64,000 bases of DNA from Raphanus sativus. Lineage: Eukaryota; Streptophyta; Magnoliopsida; Brassicales; Brassicaceae. Of this stretch, positions 25,059 to 37,754 are shown piece by piece. Positions within the stretch are counted from its first letter, which is position 1. Every line of letters starts with the position of its first letter. The notes under the pieces were generated by a model, which was not told the DNA's origin, ran no database searches, and saw only the letters and a list, made by a program, of their open reading frames with translations. Location: positions 26,015,043 through 26,079,042 of the forward strand of contig NC_079516.1 in assembly GCF_000801105.2 (NCBI RefSeq). Reading direction: 5' to 3'. Position numbers and translations under genes: made by a program.

Positions 25059-25982
25059 ATGGCTTTATAAGTATGCAAAAGGAATCTTTGTCAAAGAACA
25101 TGAACTTGTGTCGAAAAAGATGGTTTAAACTATAAGTCCTTCTTGATCCAAAGATTTACATCTCACCATAAGACTTGCAAATATACTTGCTCATTCTCAT
25201 TCACGATGTTGTTGTATGTGCAGGCTAGAGAAGCATGATTGATCTGCAAAACGTGTTTGGAGAAATGGATGATGAGAAGCTGTAGAAGTTCGTAAGTGAC
25301 TATCTTATAGTTTAGTCTTGTGTTTTGGTTTAATTACGATGCAGACCTTTCATTTATTCTTCTTTTTCATGAATTTTGTTTTTCATTGACTTTTTTTGTT
25401 GCATTAGTTCTAATGATATCAAAATATAATAACATTGTACACTGTGGTTTATACAGGTACCAAAAATTTAATTCACCATCCAATCAAGTTTTCTAAGTAA
25501 TGGATTCTTTACACTATGTGTCTTCCAAAAAATAACTTGTTAACAAATATAATAAGAAAGATTGTACAATAACATATTTTAAAATTTGTCAATATAAAAC
25601 TATTTTTTTTTAAATTATAGTTTACATATTTTTTTAGAAAGAAATTAACTTATAAGTGAAGTTCTTGAGGATATTTTTTAAAAAAATTATATAAATTACT
25701 AATCAAATTTGAAGAAACCAAAAATACAGAAAATTTTAAAATTAAACAAAAACAAAAACCAAAACTAGAGTTTAGAATCACCATTGATGTTTTTCAAAAA
25801 AAAAAAAACTAAAAGCTACTACAAAATCAAAAACTAAGAACTAAAAAACTATAAGTCCATAAAACATAAATCAAATTTTATAATCTAAGTAAACAGTCAT
25901 CACTAAGTCTTTTTACTTCTTATTGAATGCAAATAACGAACTAAAAGGTAAATAAAATTTTACAAACTTATATATATGTTCA

Positions 25983-26009
25983 CCCGTGCAAGGCACAAGT
26001 CTTACCTAG
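25983..26009 (+). mobile_element. Helitron 3' terminus
   Basis: CCCGTGCAAGGCAC forms a small hairpin (GTGC/GCAC) followed by AAGTCTTACCTAG, with T at 26010. This is the canonical Helitron 3' end. The 5' end was not found. Confidence 0.5.
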
Positions 26010-26880
26010 TGCAATTATAACATGGATACCATGTAATTATAACATGACTTAACAAAATTATAACGTAAAGTTCAATTATAGAAATTCAAATACAAAAACA
26101 TAAAATATATGGTCGTTATTATAATTAAGAAAAATTACAAGGAAAATAACTTTAATCTTAGAAAACAATTATTGTAAACTTACATACCAAAAAAATTAAT
26201 AAAATTTAAATTAAATTAATCATTTATTTAATTTATTATTATTTTATATATTTTAATGTTTCTAAGGAGAAAAATCAATAGATGTTAAAATTGTATTGTC
26301 ATTATTATATTATTTTATCAATATTATAATATTATTTTAAAAAAATTATTACATTATGTTAAGATTATTTTAACATGATCAATTTATTATAAATATTTAC
26401 ATTTTGACAAGATTTTTAGACATTTAAATAATCTTTATATCATATCAAATATTAAAATTTATATAAATATTTATACTTTTTGGTGGATAGTCAAGTAAGT
26501 AAAGCTATATTTGAGTTTATTATTCAATATTAAAATATATATTTAAAATTTAATTGCGATAAAATAATTTAATTGAATGATTATCAATATGATTTATTAA
26601 GATTAATAAGTATCTTTTATAATTTAAAGTATTTTTAACTAAAACCGATAAAACAAAAGATATTAATTTTATTCTTAAAAATAAATAAAATAGTATAAAA
26701 TTATTATTTTTAAAAATGGAGATTAGTTTATTAAAAATAAATTAGTTTTAAATATAACCAAATTAAAAAATAAAATAAAACAAAACTACAAAATTTTACT
26801 TTATACTTTTTTTAAATGAACTTAAAACTAGTTGTAATAAAATGCATATTAAAAATAAATTATTTTGACTTTTATTATTT

Positions 26881-26907
26881 CTGCACACGGGGCAGGAAAC
26901 TATCTAG
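26881..26907 (+). mobile_element. Second Helitron 3' terminus
   Basis: CTGCACACGGGGCAG can form a CTGC/GCAG hairpin and is followed by GAAACTATCTAG, then T at 26908. The 5' end was not found. Its distance from the previous terminus (about 0.9 kb) allows adjacent or nested elements. Confidence 0.45.
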
Positions 26908-28900
26908 TGCACTACTAAATCTGATGAAGATAAAGGAAGAAGAAGATTAAAAACAAAAAGAAGCAGGAGATCATAGAAAGTCATAAATGTTGAATTAGAT
27001 TGACCGGAAAACAAAATACGCTTTTAAACTAGGTAGAAAATTGAGATGCATTCGAAATAGTAACTAGATTTTGATTTTTTCCTATTAAAATATCATTTGT
27101 AATTTTAAGATATTTTATAGTTATAAGAATATGTGTTTTTTGAAACTTTAATTATAAGAATATGTGTTTCAATATTGCATTATCTAATATGGTTTTATTT
27201 TTTAGGAATTTAAAATTTAATAAATTATTATTAGTTGTAAAATATTATTTAAAGCCAAAAACTTATCATTATATAACAGTTAAAAAAACAACAGTTTTAA
27301 AATATTGAAACACATATTGTTATTTATATACTTATAAATAGTTTAATATGGTTATGAATTTTTAGAAAATACTGAGTATATTGTTTAATGCAACTCTAGT
27401 AATATTGTTACTTAGTTTTTTATGTTTTCTTAATTCTTCTTAAACAATATATTTAATTATACATATTGTTACAAAATATATTTTACAAGCGATTATGATG
27501 AATCAATCTAAATATAATTAAATATAATTTATATTTAATATATTTAATACCAAAATAAAATTGTGATTCAATTGAAAAACAGAACAACCTAATATAATCG
27601 GGAAAGTAGTAAACCGATCTAAATTTTTATATACGAAATTACCTATTTAATTAAGATAACAACATAATTTTATTTAAATACAATATTCCTTTACTTTCCA
27701 TACATATAGACTATAAAATTATTAAAACTTATCAACAAGTGAAAATGCAGATTAAATCATTATAATTTAATTATTTTATGAATATTTATACCTGTTCATA
27801 AGCATAAGAAAGTCCTCTGGTTATATATATTTTAGGGGAAAAATATAACAAAGAACAATGGTTATGCCAAAATCAGAAGATAATGTTGGAATATACATTC
27901 TACACATAAGAGAAATTATATTATACATTTTAGAAAACGTAAACAAAAATACAAATTTATTTTGCTCACTTTATATACACTAAAACATGTAAATTATTCA
28001 GCTGAGTGTATTGCCTTTTTCATATTTTCTGATTTGTATACAGTGTTTTTAAAAAGACAATTATCAATATGAGATTATTTATTTCCAATATTATGTTCTA
28101 CCAAAACCGAATATTAATTATATAGAACTAACCTTTATCTTTCTTTTAAAGAAATACATCTTAGTTTTTATTATAACAAAAAATAATTTTTAATATATTT
28201 CACAAAAAGAAGTAACCAAATTCGAAATTGTTATTAAATTATTAAAAATTATATCTAATAATTTTTATCATTAATGAATAAAAACATTCAACGGCATCCG
28301 ATACAAATGACTTTTTTAGTTTTATTCAACAGTTATTTTATTAATTATAATAATTGAATATCATAATACATTATAAGCATCCAACAAAATGAGCCTATTA
28401 TATTTTTTTAAACTAACAATTTTAGCTTAAGCAAAGCTAAACATGATTATCTTTTAAAAATATTAAAATACTGAAGAATAAAATCTCTAGTAAATTATTA
28501 AGCTCTTTTAAGGTACTGTAATATCTATTTTGTAGTAAAAAAGGGTACAAAGTTTAACTAGACAGATTCAAAATAGATGATAACTAGGTTGGTTTGCCTA
28601 TCACACTTAATATAAAATTGAAAAACTCACATGCCAAAAGTTCAAACCAAAGTCAAGACTAAACACAAAACAAAAGAAATGTTATATTTTCTAGATAAGA
28701 AGAAGAACTATAAGAATGACCTGTCTTTTTTTTTGCAACTTATCTGAAAGATATCCAGATTTTTAAGGGAAGTTTCAATCAAGAAGTCATATACTATACC
28801 CCGAATACAAAATTTATGGAAGGACCGTCTCGCATATTATGATAGAAAACAATCATTCTTTGTTGTTTATATGAACATGAAGTTACCAATTTGATTTACA

Positions 28901-29590
28901 GGGTCTTTGTGGAATAATGTTTATGTAGCTGGCCAAAAAAACAAGATGAAGAGACGTGTCAATTTAGAAATGGTAAACCATTACCTTGAAGGAACGACAC
29001 CGATACAAGAGGACGGAAGCAAGCCATTGATGCAGAATCACCAACCAAAAGACAGACCAAGTATGGCTGAAACCTTTTATGACATTCGTCACTTTCGAGA
29101 AAACCGATAATAATAAAATATCATAATAATAACAGCAATTTCTATTTATAAACATTCTAAAGTCAACATCCACGTCAACAAAATACCATAAAATCAAATC
29201 TGTAAATATTGTTAACATCCAAAATATAGATAATAACATAAAAGCGTAAGTTCGAAAATACTAAATAACATAATAGATAAAAGTCAAAAGACCTAAAAAC
29301 TGATAAAGATAGAAGTGATGAAAAGTCCAAAAGTCCAATAGCACCCCAAAGCATCCATCCAGTAAAATTATTCATGTTCTGCAGTCTCACCTTAAAGAAG
29401 CAAGAAGGAGGAGTAAACAACATGGGAGTCACTCATTGAAGTATAGAACGCTACCCCGAAGTCCGCTGACCCGGCCATAACACTCCAAATAAATATAATT
29501 TAAATCTAATACATGTCAAAAACGGTACCTAAAGTACCCAAACAACAAACAATGGTCCTAGCGAGGTGCACACTCGCTGTCCACTAACAG
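28901..29590. other. Intergenic; one 67-codon ORF of unknown status
   Basis: The ORF at 28907-29110 begins MWNNVYVAGQKNKMKRRV and is followed by AT-rich sequence. I do not recognise it, and it has no flanking exons I can identify. The rest holds nothing I can assign. Confidence 0.3.
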
Positions 29591-30415
29591 GCCAAAAATA
29601 TAACACCCGTCCAAGATAGTGCTCGATTACACCGCCTGTAGACGATTTATCGACCCACCTAGGTTACGGCTTAACCGGTCGACTAAGGCCACCGTAACCT
29701 CCAAACAATCAGGCATACAAAAGTCCGTCTTTGCATCCATCTACAAACAATTCTAACTAACAATTTACTTTAAGTGAAACAAAGAATATTGAATCATCTA
29801 ACGTCCTAGTTCCAGTTTAATCAAAGAAGCTAAATTACTAATAAGCAATGACAGACTCGATTTTACACGAACATATTAGAAATAAAGTATATTTATTCGA
29901 ACTCCTAAGCCAAGTAAGAGAAGTTCGGGAATAGGTCCTCACCTTAGCAAATGTGGAAAAATGGTGTTTAAGAACTCCAGCTGCTCAAATAGACTCCAAA
30001 TCGGAAAAATCACCAGCGACGGTGGAGGCGTGGCGGTGATGCGGCAGTGGCTTCCCAGCAGCCAGGCAGGGCAGCTCCGGAGAATGGGGGTCGGGGACGG
30101 TGGCGCGTGTTGCTCACGTGCGGCGGCACCGGTGGTCTGTGGCGGCGTGTGTGGCTCACACGCTGGAGGGGGCAAAACTTTGGGCAGCAGTGCGGTTTCA
30201 TCCGGGCTCCGAATGCGACGCGGTCGGTGGCTATGGCTTCTTATCGGCGAGAGGAACACGATGGTGACCTAGGGTGATGATCGGTGGTAACGAGCTGGCA
30301 CATGGTGGCTCTGGGGACGAGCTCCGGCGACCCTCTCTCATGGGCTTCTGGAAATAGGTTTGGGCTTTGACGGACTGCACATGGGCCGGGTAATGGGTGA
30401 TGACACCTTTTGTTG
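29590..30415. mobile_element. Possible LTR remnant with a GC-rich core
   Basis: The stretch starts near ATAACACCCGTCC and ends near GGGTAATGGGTGATGACA, a weak inverted match like LTR ends. It contains a GC-rich island at about 29990-30330 unlike its AT-rich surroundings. The short ORFs within it overlap in several frames and resemble no protein I know. No target duplication was found, so this is only a suggestion. Confidence 0.3.
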
Positions 30416-30676
30416 TTTCTTATTTTTACCTCTTTTAGACTCTCTTTTTTTTGTTCACAATCTTATTAGACACTAATCGTGAGATCCGCGTCATAAAAAT
30501 AAAAGAATCGTTGGTCAACTTATTTGTTACACTTTATAATTGGATAAATTAACATATATGTGATCAAGTTGTATAATTTTAAGCCGTATTCATATCTTCT
30601 TTCTTCAACCTTTATCATATCAGAAGAAGACCCTCACAAAAGAAGATCTAACAAGACATCTCTTCAAGGCTTTCTG

Positions 30677-32005
30677 ATGGAGCAAACAAACACAAAGACG
30701 TGAGAATAAAATCAAATATTTATCCTAATTATGTATTAGCTCATATATATATATCAATCTTGAGTCTTAGATTTCTGCTGTCACGTTATTGTACAGTGTT
30801 GAAGATGTTGAAAGTGTTGATGTCTATACAGCAAAAGGTTTGCTTACTGTTGGCCATCATAGATATCTCGATGTTAGGTAAGTATAAAATATATATTATT
30901 TCATTTTTCCTTCTACTTATATATGTTTTTTTTTTGTAAAACTGGCTTCTACTTATATATGTTTTATATCATATATAATATTCTTGATCTTTTTGCGTAA
31001 TTTTGTAGGACAAATGAAGAATTCGCAAAGTGCCACTTTGAGGATGCCTTGAACATACCTTACATGTTCAAAACAGATGAAGGTTTTTGAAAATTTGCAG
31101 GAAAGTCATAATGCAAAAAATTCTTACAATAATTTCTTTAAAAGAAAAACTATTGTGAATTGTTTGTAGGTAGGATTGTAAATCCGGATTTCCTTCCTCA
31201 AGTAGCATCGGTTTGCAAGAAAGATGACAATCTGATCGTGGTAAGCTTCGCTTAATCATGAATATTTTTTTCTATCAAATATTGGATTTAGATTTTTTTT
31301 AGTTAATATAATTTATATTTTTGATAGAAAAGGGTGTGGTCTTAAACTCTTTTTTACAAGATTAGAGATCCCCCAGAAATATAAACCCAACTTTTAGAGG
31401 GAAAATTAACAACAAAAAAAGGGAGAGAAAAGGCAATGCTTATTTCATTGAAATTGATCAATGATTACAAATGAAGAATTGGCCTCTGTTTATATAAAAC
31501 ATTTTAAATTGGACATTAGGATCAAAACGATCTAATGGTTTACACTGAAAGATGAAAAAGAAAATTGAAAATGTAATAAGTGATGACTGTTTGTATATTA
31601 GATAGAAATTAATATTAAGAATGATTTATATGGATATTTCTAGGGATAGAATTCTTAGGAAATATCCTATAAATACTCTAAAATTATCTAAAATGTTTTT
31701 TTTGAAGAAAAAAATCATCTAAAATGTTCCTCATACTATTTTTGGTTTAAGGCTTGTAACTCTGGAGGAAGAGCAACTCGTGCTTGCGTCGATCTTCTCA
31801 ATGCTGTGAGTCCATTCAACAACAGTATATACACAAAATGCATCGTACTTATTTTATACATTCGTATCTATATACTCTGCAGGGGTATGAGCATGTGGCT
31901 AACATAGAGGGAGGCTACTCGGCTTGGGTTGACGCTGGTTTCGCTGGCGATAAATCTGCAGCAGAGCTCAAGACCGCTTGCAGGTTCCGCCCTACGGACA
32001 ACTAA
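30677..32005 (+). CDS. STR18: Single-domain rhodanese (STR18-like), six exons
   Basis: Thiosulfate/3-mercaptopyruvate sulfurtransferase family; rhodaneses move sulfane sulfur through an active-site cysteine persulfide. I read exons at 30677-30699, 30797-30877, 31009-31082, about 31170-31240, 31752-31805 and 31883-32005, all with GT-AG junctions, giving 141 aa. The chain starts MEQTNTKTVEDVESVDVYTA and contains RYLDVRTNEEFAKCHFEDAL and LNIPYMFKTDEG. The active-site loop is ACNSGGRATRAC (CxxGxR), and the domain ends GGYSAWVDAGFAGDK. Arabidopsis STR18 (At5g66170), recalled from memory, matches closely over the C-terminal half. GHHRY has one extra histidine against the usual GHRY. Intron 4 is 511 bp, far longer than the others, and seems to hold inserted DNA. 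The gene looks intact. Confidence 0.85.
31320..31740. mobile_element. Probable insertion in STR18 intron 4
   Basis: This segment makes the intron about four times longer than its neighbours. It contains purine-rich AAAGGGAGAGAAAAGG and a TTTATATAAAAC TATA-like motif on the minus strand, resembling part of a Copia-type LTR. Ends and target duplication were not resolved. Confidence 0.3.
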
Positions 32006-32504
32006 ACCAGCCCAGTCTTGTTATTCACTAAAACATCTCTATTTTTATATATAACCGGTTTAATGCAAAAAATATATATATGAAATTGAAGTTGTGATGT
32101 TGTATTTGTGATGTTGTATTAAGTTTGTTTCGAGCTCGATGAAGCTGTCTGCATGGAGTGTTACATTGGGCATGTTCATTTGTGCATCGAGATAGATCAT
32201 CTGAATGGAAATGATAATTAATGTTGGTTTTGTGTTAAAATGAGAGTAAAATGAGAGTCGATGATTCACTCAAATGACTTTTAAAATTTTAGCTAAAATA
32301 ATACTAATCAAGATGAGTAAAATTAGTGCATCTGGATGTGGTAAAATGGACTTTTAATTCCCAAACTATTTGTAATATGTAATTTAAATACTCAAGTTTC
32401 ACTTGCTCGATTTTGTTCCCCAATTTAATGTTAACTTAGCAATTTAAAGATCCAAAAAGTCAGACGTGAAGTTATTAACGTTCCGTTAGTTTTTACGTTG
32501 GTGT
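32006..32504. other. 3' flank of STR18 and intergenic
   Basis: No gene is seen. Motifs such as GACTTTTAATTCCCAAACTA and CCCCAATTTAATGTTAAC at 32345-32440 resemble terminal repeats of Mutator-like elements like the one at 43287, but no matching second arm was found. Confidence 0.3.
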
Positions 32505-32930
32505 TTGAAAGTAATACAAGCGACTGAAGATGCCGACATCTGGTTTGGAGTTAACACTGAAAACAAAATTTTGACTGCTGCGGAGGAGAGCATTGGAACT
32601 GAGCATCCAAGATGGAAGCCTCCTCCCCAAGACACTGAATGTAATATTGGCATCGCTTTGTCAGGAAAGTGTACGCTCAGTGGTGCGTCGTGGATCCTTA
32701 GGAATCATAACGGAACCCCCATGGTGCACAGTAGGCGGGCATTCTCAGGGGTGCAATCACGGTTAGAAGAGGAGCTGATGGGTTTCTGGTGGGCAATTGA
32801 GAGCTTGGCATCATTGCATCATTGAAATATTACTCTCGAGTCCCATTACATGCTGCCCAGGGAGGCTCTCCTGCATCCTGAGAAGTTTCCTGCGTTTCAA
32901 ATCTTATTAGCAGGATATCTCTGATGCTAC
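32505..32930 (+). pseudogene. LINE RNase H fragment
   Basis: Reads WKPPPQDTECNIGIALSG, then LSGASWILRNHNGTPMVHS and SRRAFSGVQSRLEEELMGFW, a typical RNase H domain from plant non-LTR retrotransposons. It continues past a stop at about 32823 (ITLESHYMLPREALLHPE). There is no RT upstream and no recognisable 3' tail. Confidence 0.7.
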
Positions 32931-32939
32931 CTGATAGAA

Positions 32940-34500
32940 CAAAAATCAGGATCACTCTACCGGTACGGAAAGATATGAACTCCGAAGAGAACTGATGGAT
33001 TGAACGGTGACACAAAGGTTTTTGGAATGATCCAATGATTTTGTGCAGAAACAAAGGAAGAGACAAAACAAGTCCAATGATGATGAGAAGAGGGTCAAAA
33101 GTGGTGATCGTCCCTTCACCAAAGCCAAAAGAAGCAGCTGTGATATGATTGATAAAAAAGAGTTTCAGACTTATGCCAGCTTGGAGAAGATGTTGCATAA
33201 GGCAATTCATGCTATCTGGCAACTCAAAAAGAAGGGAAACACCAACACTTCTCCTGCACCAAAACATCAAAGTAATCTTTCTTCTCTTTCAAATTCAGAT
33301 TTGAAAACTAATGTGTTGTCTTCCGATAAAAGCAAAGCTGTGAAACCCACAAGCAAAGCTCATTCTACCAGGTGCTTCCAAATGCCATAGGATCGGACAT
33401 TATGCTAACAAGTGTCAAAAGCAAAGACCGTTGGTGACTTTGGAGAATGAGAACGTTGAAACCAAGCCAGAAAAGGAAGACCATTTGCCAATTTTCAATG
33501 AATTCATACATGAGCCAATGGAGGGGCTAGATGAAGAACAAATATGTGGTCATCAAGCCAACCAAGAAAGGTTGAACCAAAATCGAGCACCGTCCTTTTT
33601 AGTTCATGGACACGGTCCATGATGGTGATCATGTCGACCAGCTTGATCCAACCGAGATTTTTCCATCAGATCGTGACACTACTTTGGAGCTAGATGAGCT
33701 GAGTGAGATAAGTGACACTACTATGAAGCTAGATGAGCTAAGTGACACTAACTTGGAGCTAAATGAGCTAAGTGACACTGAAGAAGGAGTTGGTTTAGCT
33801 GCTGGGCGAAATGAGCCTTTTTCGACCCACCGAAAAATTCATAACAAATTCAATTTGGGTCTGTTTACACCAAATTCGACCAGTCCTTTCCTGATGGTCT
33901 CCTACCCATTTGCATCAAGAAATATCAATAAAAGGAGTCAAAGTCGTGCCTAGGAAAAAGGCATTCAAACTCTGGTCAAAAGTCACAGTCCACATTTCGG
34001 TTTTCCATAAAAAGTTTTAGTTTTTGTTTGTGTTTTCTATGCTTCTAGTTTTCCACAATTATTTAAGTCTTTCTTTGACTCATTCTACTATAAATATGTA
34101 ATCCATTTCATGAATAAAATCAGTTCATTTTGGTTTCATTTTTGTTTCTTTTCTCTCAGTGAGAGAGAGAGTTCTTAGCTAGTTCATCGGTTTGAACCGG
34201 CTTGTTGATTTGGTGGTCAGCCAACCATCTGTGTGTGTTGTTTGGTGGTTAGCCAACACATTCATCCGTTCTTTGGTGGTTAGCCTTAGATCGTTGGTAT
34301 ATCAAGAGTCATTATGCACCTCTTGACGATCCTATCAATTCATCCCAGTTCCAGAAGTGCCTTCGCCTTCTCGGTTCATATCCAACACCTGGCCAAAGTC
34401 ATCCTCCCGATTTTGGGTCTATCACTACCTGCATTCTTCCCATGGAGCAGCAAAAAGCTGAGAGTGAGAGTGTAACTGGGGACTGTATATTCCATTAATT
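32940..34500 (+). mobile_element. Gypsy-type remnant: gag tail joined to LTR-like sequence
   Basis: A gag C-terminal part (33043-33390) runs DKKEFQTYASLEKMLHKAI, then frameshifts inside a CCHC zinc knuckle (CFQ-CHRIGHYANKC, near 33370-33410). It continues as an acidic region with repeated ELSDT units (33606-33953). LTR-like sequence follows directly, with a TATAAATA box near 34090, AATAAAATC near 34113 and TTTGGTGGTTAGCC repeats at 34205-34280. No protease, RT or integrase is present, so pol has been lost. Confidence 0.6.
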
Positions 34501-34689
34501 TTGCTAGACATGTTTTATCCTTGTATGATAGGAAAAATAGTAAACTAATTTTTAAAAATATAAGAAAATTGAAAACTATTTGAACTTATGATTATTTATA
34601 TGTTTAATTTTTTTCTAAAAAAATATTAGAATCATATTTTATTTTATGTCCTAACTAGGATTAGAATACTATTTCTGACAATCTGCTTA

Positions 34690-34931
34690 GGATCTAACTG
34701 GTGACCAGGGAATACAAAGGACTAGTACATTTCTTACTATTCCTAATTATTTTTACCTTATATGAAATAGTTTTTTCTTTCCATTCCTTGTCATTCTTTT
34801 TATTCTAAAGGAATATAGAACAAATTTGTTCTTTACCAAAATTGATAAGTAATTTCATTCCTCTAAATTTATTCCTCTGCAATTTTTCCTAGTTATTCTT
34901 AATGTTCCGCTAATGGTCACCAGTTAGACCC
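34690..34931. mobile_element. Tourist-like MITE (PIF/Harbinger type), 242 bp
   Basis: The termini are GGATCTAACTGGTGACCA and, inverted at the other end, GGGTCTAACTGGTGACCA, matching at 17 of 18 bases. The flanks are TTA at 34687-34689 and TTA at 34932-34934, the three-base target duplication of PIF/Harbinger elements. The interior is AT-rich and non-coding. Confidence 0.8.
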
Positions 34932-35557
34932 TTAGTCCAACAATCGGATACTTAAAGTTCTTATACATAGACTTATCATGTGTATATAACGCAAACAAAA
35001 CTTTTTGTATATTATATCTAAGTTTTAATTCGTTAGGTTATATTCTAGGAAGATATCGTTATTCTATCTTAACCTTGATTATAATTTATAGCCACGATTG
35101 TACGATTTACTTTCCATGTTTATGTGTCATAACTTATTTTGTCTTTTACCTTATGTTATACCTACGAAATAAACTTTCCATCCACTCTAGAATTTTCCGC
35201 ACATAGTAGGATACGTATTACAGCCAAATCACAAAAAGATGGAAACTTCCATATATTTCGTTGATATCTGTATATTTCTCATAATTTTATTTTCTTTTTT
35301 ATTTAATTTTATAAATGACAATATATTATGTATATATGCTTTTATATTCAAAATAAATTAATTGACAAGTTAAAGTAAATATATATATTGTACACAATAC
35401 GAAAATTTAAAGTAAGAGTTCATATCTTAGAAAGTACTACAATCGAGCTTCAGGTGAACTCACTCTGGGTGTTTTTTAAATCTGTTGTATTGTTGTTATT
35501 GAAAACTATATACAACATGATGATGAATAAGATGAATAAAGAATAAATAAATCTTAG

Positions 35558-35560
<3 letters not shown>

Positions 35561-35589
<29 letters not shown>
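35561..35589. repeat. TA dinucleotide microsatellite
   Basis: Uninterrupted (TA)n over about 29 bases. Confidence 0.9.
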
Positions 35590-35595
<6 letters not shown>

Positions 35596-36070
35596 TATTT
35601 ATTTATTTTTGCTTATCTAGATTTTTATGTAAGACATATGTTAAATGTAGAAATGATTTAAACTTTGTTTTAATTTTAAAATGTTTTTTTCTTTCTATTG
35701 TCTTCCATCTTCAAAATAAAATACAAACTAACGTATACGCATATTTTTAACTTTGTTTATTTCAACCAATTGATTAGGTTCTTTTTTTTTGCAACTTCAA
35801 TTGATTAGGTTCTTCGATCTAACGAAATGTGTGTTTAGGCAATATTGGTTTTATATAGATACCAAAATTCTCTCAATAGCTTGACCAAATAAACCAAAAT
35901 TTTAATAGACTGTTACAATAAAATTAACAAACCAAAAATTTGGTTTACTAGAGATACTGAAATTCTCTTACTGTTTAGTGAAGATGAAATTCTAATGAAG
36001 AAAATTTTCACATATTTAAAATTGTGCCACATATTTAAAATTCTTTCAAATAATTTTCAAAGCAACAATT

Positions 36071-36074
<4 letters not shown>

Positions 36075-36102
<28 letters not shown>
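36075..36102. repeat. AT dinucleotide microsatellite
   Basis: Uninterrupted (AT)n over about 28 bases. Confidence 0.9.
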
Positions 36103-36106
<4 letters not shown>

Positions 36107-36905
36107 TATTAACCATGTAAGTTATATTTTTAAAACTAATCAAATCAATTCAAAAAGATATTATTTGCCTCAACATCATCCCATATATTCTACAACTACT
36201 TCACAAAGATTATTCAAAGCTCCAAAGAAAAATTAAAGAATATATAGAATACCAAAAACATCAAACTACATTACTCATTCATGTTTACGGTGTTAGACGT
36301 GTTATATTTTTCAAAAAATATGAACCCAATTTATACCAAAAATCTGTGTGATGAAAAAGAAAAAAAATCAAATTCAATAGTCTTAGCTTTCAGAAAAAAA
36401 TATAAAAAATATTTAGTAAAACTGGTAAAAATACAATTATGAAAGGTTTTTTTAAAAGATATACAAATACCAAACTTCACCTATTAGTTACAAATATAAA
36501 AAATAATAAATTTAACATTTTCACTTGATTTTATACGATATCAAGTGATTTTATGCATCGTAAAAATAATAAAACACTTGATTTTTTTAACTTTGATGTT
36601 TAATTTATATTCCCTCTATTTTAAAATTATCAATGTTTTGGAGAAAAAGTTGTTTTTAAGTATATATAATTTTTCATTTTTGATGTATTTTAAAAATAAA
36701 CCGTAAAATTCTAAAACATAAATTATGATTAATAAATTTTGATTGGTTAAAATTATAGAAATAAGTAATTATAGAAATAATGGATTTACGATCAAAATTT
36801 CAGATGAATTTAATATGTATAGAAATTTTGAAACATACATTTTTGTAAAGATTAATTTTTAGACAAACAGACCTACGTGCCGTACATTTTCCGTCTGGTA
36901 AATCA

Positions 36906-37754
36906 TCTATCTTATTAAAACAGAAACATTACAACTTCTTCTAGGTGGATTTTTAAGTTGGACCTTATGTAATTAATGTTATATTAATCTACTTATTATT
37001 AGACATGCTTTTTTATAAATAATTAATATCAACTATTACCATAGTTTTTCACTTCTTACTTTATTATTATATCCATTACGCATGTTTCCTTATATTACAT
37101 ATATTTTACTATAAGCTAGATACATCCACTAGCATATTATACTATAAAATAGATTTTAATAATACATCTACTAACATATAATACTATACGACAGATTACT
37201 AATAATACAATATATTATATGTATTCATTAAATTGCATCTATCAATATTAGCAATACTACGAAGACGACTAACTCTATATTTTGGACCTATAAACCATGA
37301 TATACTAATTTATAACAAAATGATATTACTATTTCAAATTAGTTTTTATAAAAATTATTTGTAGCAGCAATTTGTTATATAAGATAAATTTAATCAAAGA
37401 CCCAAATCTTTTTTTTTTCATGTTCAGAAAAAAGAGACCTACGAATATATATCATTAAGTTAGCCAAAAATCTTCCGAATAAATAGTAAATCTCACCAAC
37501 CCAAAAATGAATTAAAATATTATGTTTAAAATTTAGCTCACTGGGTTGGGTATAAATCTGTTCATTTCAGATATGAGTTCTTCGAGTTCTCAACATTTGG
37601 ATCTAAGTAGATATTTGATTTGTCCGGATCAATTTTTTTTGGTTCCAGATCATTTTAACTTTTTTATATTATAAATCTTAAATAATATACAACATGTATA
37701 TAAAATATGTGAATCGAAAGATAAACCCGCGCAGGCGCGCGGGTCATGATCTAG
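36906..37754 (+). mobile_element. Complete non-autonomous Helitron, 849 bp
   Basis: Begins TCTATCTTATTAAAACAGAA, a typical crucifer Helitron 5' end. It finishes with a perfect seven-base-pair hairpin (CCCGCGC-AGGC-GCGCGGG... read as CCCGCGC/GCGCGGG) followed by TCATGATCTAG. The base before is A (36905) and the base after is T (37755). It carries no Rep/helicase gene and must rely on another element for movement. Confidence 0.88.

Larger units (their letters stand above)
25064..28900. other. Long AT-rich intergenic stretch
   Basis: No gene is recognised in nearly 4 kb. At 25080-25330 there is a more balanced segment with an acceptor-like GTTGTATGTGCAG, possibly a fragment of an interrupted host gene. 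Two Helitron-type 3' ends are present (25983-26009 and 26881-26907). The remainder is A/T-rich with short homopolymers and no coding signature. Confidence 0.5.
34935..36905. other. AT-rich intergenic with two TA microsatellites
   Basis: No gene is seen. A TA run occupies 35561-35589 and an AT run about 36075-36102. The rest is low-complexity A/T-rich sequence without a coding signature. Confidence 0.5.

Noticed and set aside
30010..30277. Several overlapping ORFs on both strands
   Set aside because: A GC-rich stretch keeps many frames open; none shows conserved motifs.
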